NCBI GenBank assembly: GCA_002785215.1
Contig: PFMK01000027.1
Span: 1 to 6,092, forward strand
DNA: 6,092 nt
Direction of reading: 5' to 3'
Source of the DNA: Candidatus Gottesmanbacteria bacterium CG_4_10_14_0_8_um_filter_37_24
GTDB lineage: Bacteria; Patescibacteriota; Microgenomatia; 2-02-FULL-39-11
This document shows, piece after piece, positions 4,804-6,092 of this stretch. The notes beneath the pieces are model-generated. The model saw only the letters and a program-made list of their open reading frames with translations. It had not been told where the DNA came from and ran no database searches. Position 1 is the first letter of the stretch. Each line of letters starts with the position of its first letter. The translations under genes and the position numbers were made by a program.

Positions 4804-5235
4804 ATGAGACATAAAGTTTTTGGTAAAAAATTGAATAGAGATACAAAGGAAAGAAAAGCACTTTTTAAAAGTCTTATCACCTCCTTTATAAAATACGGGA
4901 AAATAAAGACTACTTCACCTAAAGCTAAAGCTATTAGAGGTTTGGTGGAAAAGTTGGTGACTAAGGCCAAAGATGGTTCAAGTAGTGCGCTGCATCAAAT
5001 ATCATCATTCTTAAACAAGAAAGACATTGTCAATAAATTAGTATCAGATGTAGCTCCGAGATTTAAGGATAAATTAGGAGGATATATTAGGATTATCAAA
5101 TTGGGTAAAAGACAGAGCGACAACGCTCAAGAAGTAATAATGGAATGGAGCATAGCTGAAAAAAAGGAGATAAAACTTAAAGAAAAGGAAGTTAAGGAAA
5201 TTAAAGAGAAAGATCAAAAAGACAAAAAAATATGA
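4804..5235 (+). CDS. rplQ: Large-subunit ribosomal protein L17 (bL17) with charged C-terminal tail
   Basis: A 143-residue 50S protein located near the polypeptide exit tunnel. The core (1-116) carries MRHKVFGKKLNRDTKERKAL, the LITSFIKYGKIKTT segment (24-37), KAKAIRGLVEKLVTKAK (40-56) and GGYIRIIKLGKRQSDNAQEVIMEW (92-115), all typical. Bacterial L17 usually stops near here (about 116-127 residues); this protein adds roughly 27 residues almost entirely Lys, Glu, Asp, Gln and Ile (from about 117), probably a helical or disordered charged tail. The gene starts 9 bases after rpoA, directly after a TATAAAT heptamer and without a Shine-Dalgarno site. Its TGA stop overlaps the rplM start by four bases. 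Confidence 0.96.
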   Translation: MRHKVFGKKLNRDTKERKALFKSLITSFIKYGKIKTTSPKAKAIRGLVEKLVTKAKDGSSSALHQISSFLNKKDIVNKLVSDVAPRFKDKLGGYIRIIKLGKRQSDNAQEVIMEWSIAEKKEIKLKEKEVKEIKEKDQKDKKI

Positions 5236-5648
5236 AGATGACAGTACCTACGAAAGCAAAAGAGATAAAAAGACATTGGAATCTTGTTGATCTAAAGGAT
5301 CAAATTTTAGGAAGAGCAGCTACACAGATTGCTTACAAATTGATGGGTAAGTCGAAACCTTATTATGTTTCAAATTTGGATTGTGGAGATTATGTTGTGG
5401 TAATAAATGCTAAAGAAGTGAATGTAACCGGAAGAAAGAGAACAAGTAAGATGTATCAGAATTATTCAGGTTATCCGGGTGGGTTAAAAGAGATAAATTT
5501 TTCTGAACTCCAAAAAAAAGATCCGTTAAGGATCATAAATGAAGCAGTAGCAGGTATGCTGCCGAAAAATAAGATAAGATCGCTTCTTCTCAAAAGATTA
5601 TATGTATTTTCCGATGAAAATCATCCTTATAAAGAAAAATTGAAATAA
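5232..5648 (+). CDS. rplM: Large-subunit ribosomal protein L13 (uL13)
   Basis: A 138-residue early-assembly 50S protein. Family segments are KRHWNLVDLKDQILGRAAT (13-31), the LDCGDYVVVINAKEVNVTGRK block (49-69), YQNYSGYPGGLKE (75-87), AVAGMLPKNKI (105-115) and LYVFSDENHPY (123-133). The usual histidine in Y-x-x-H-S-G-Y is Tyr78, and the protein ends soon after HPY, so it is a little shorter at the C-terminus than many homologues. The start at 5232 overlaps the rplQ stop (ATGA), suggesting coupling; a second ATG at 5238 would remove only two residues and cannot be excluded. No Shine-Dalgarno site is seen, although the purine-rich rplQ tail runs into the start. rpsI follows after 6 bases, the near-universal rplM-rpsI pair. 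Confidence 0.96.
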   Translation: MKMTVPTKAKEIKRHWNLVDLKDQILGRAATQIAYKLMGKSKPYYVSNLDCGDYVVVINAKEVNVTGRKRTSKMYQNYSGYPGGLKEINFSELQKKDPLRIINEAVAGMLPKNKIRSLLLKRLYVFSDENHPYKEKLK

Positions 5649-5654
5649 ATCGAT

Positions 5655-6092
5655 ATGCCAAGAAAACCAAAAGTTCAGAACAAAAATAGTATTAAGAAAA
5701 GCGATAGTAAGTTATATTCCACATATCAAGCTGTGGGTAGAAGAAAAGAAGCAACAGCGAGAGTGAAACTTTATGTTTTGCCGGACGGATCAGTAACATT
5801 AAAGGATAAAATTTTAAAAAAAGGTGAAATGATTGTTAATCTACTTCCTGTGGAAAAATACTTTTCTGGTGATGTCTGCAAAAAAATATATATGCAGCCA
5901 TTTAATTCCACAGATACTCTGGGTAGATTTGCCGTCTCAGCTATAATAAAAGGTGGTGGTACTGCCGGACAGTTGGGTGCCTTTGTTCATGGAATTTCCA
6001 GAGCGCTGGAAAAGGTAGACAAAGAAAAATACAGGCCGATCCTGAAGAAAATGGGATTTCTGACCCGGGATTCCAGAGTGAAAGAAAGAAGG
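5655..6092 (+). CDS. rpsI: Small-subunit ribosomal protein S9 (uS9), 3' end beyond the window
   Basis: An open frame of 146 codons from ATG at 5655 to the window edge with no stop. S9 lies in the 30S head, and its C-terminal tail touches P-site tRNA. Seen are QAVGRRKEATARVKLYV (25-41), PVEKYF (65-70), QPFNSTDTLGRFAVSA (81-96), IKGGGTAGQLGAFVHGISRAL (98-118) and KKMGFLTRDSRVKERR (131-146). The conserved ending, usually ER-[KR]-K-x-G-x-x-K-A-R with a terminal S-K-R, is missing only because the window stops, probably about 15-20 codons short. The first roughly 24 residues (MPRKPKVQNKNS and on) form a lysine-rich extension before the family core. The start lies 6 bases after rplM and has no Shine-Dalgarno site; a later start is possible but no other ATG occurs before the conserved core. 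Confidence 0.95.
   Translation, partial: MPRKPKVQNKNSIKKSDSKLYSTYQAVGRRKEATARVKLYVLPDGSVTLKDKILKKGEMIVNLLPVEKYFSGDVCKKIYMQPFNSTDTLGRFAVSAIIKGGGTAGQLGAFVHGISRALEKVDKEKYRPILKKMGFLTRDSRVKERR

Noticed and set aside
5238..5240. Second ATG as the rplM start
   Set aside because: It changes only two residues; the ATGA overlap at 5232 matches the coupling seen at adk/kinase, so 5232 is preferred without being proven.
1..6092. CRISPR array, tRNA, insertion sequence, toxin-antitoxin or phage genes
   Set aside because: No repeat-spacer pattern, cloverleaf, terminal inverted repeats or such coding frames were found; nearly all bases belong to conserved core genes.

Overview
The window is a compact, A+T-rich, single-strand (+) block of housekeeping genes. 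It is the distal part of a bacterial ribosomal-protein superoperon. In order it holds: end of secY (inferred from a few codons), adk, an UPF0200-like P-loop kinase, map, infA, rpmJ, rpsM, rpsK, rpsD, rpoA, rplQ, rplM and rpsI (cut by the window end). No mobile element, CRISPR array, rRNA or tRNA gene was seen, and there is no gene-free stretch longer than 84 bases.

Organism: this is a bacterium, because the ribosomal proteins, IF-1 and alpha subunit are all bacterial in type and RpoA has a complete C-terminal domain. TGA is a real stop codon (adk and rplQ end with it), which argues against code-4 Mollicutes and against the Gracilibacteria/Absconditabacteria that read TGA as glycine. Several traits together suggest a candidate phyla radiation (Patescibacteria) genome, perhaps Microgenomates-like: the compact layout, rpsD between rpsK and rpoA, rplM-rpsI directly after rplQ, an extra archaeal-looking P-loop kinase between adk and map, mostly SD-less starts, and somewhat diverged adk and map. 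This placement is inference from layout and protein character, not a database result.

Layout: bases 1-1943 hold secY(end)-adk-kinase-map. The last three genes are translationally coupled through 4- and 8-base overlaps. Bases 1944-2027 are the longest spacer and contain an A/T-rich hairpin. Bases 2028-3866 hold infA-rpmJ-rpsM-rpsK-rpsD, bases 3877-4794 rpoA, and bases 4804-6092 rplQ-rplM-rpsI.

How the genes work together: the cluster joins protein export (SecY), adenine nucleotide balance (Adk), N-terminal methionine removal (Map), translation initiation (IF-1), 30S proteins (S13, S11, S4, S9), 50S proteins (L36, L17, L13) and the RNA polymerase assembly platform (alpha). Output of the translation and transcription machinery is thus tied to one or a few transcripts.

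The window is mainly an ordinary core region, and I see no convincing undescribed system. The points that deserve a second look are the kinase of unknown function, the translation-initiation signals (one perfect Shine-Dalgarno site, at rpoA only; an identical octamer at identical spacing before infA and rpsM; a TATAAAT heptamer beside three start codons), and substitutions at normally conserved positions in Adk and Map.
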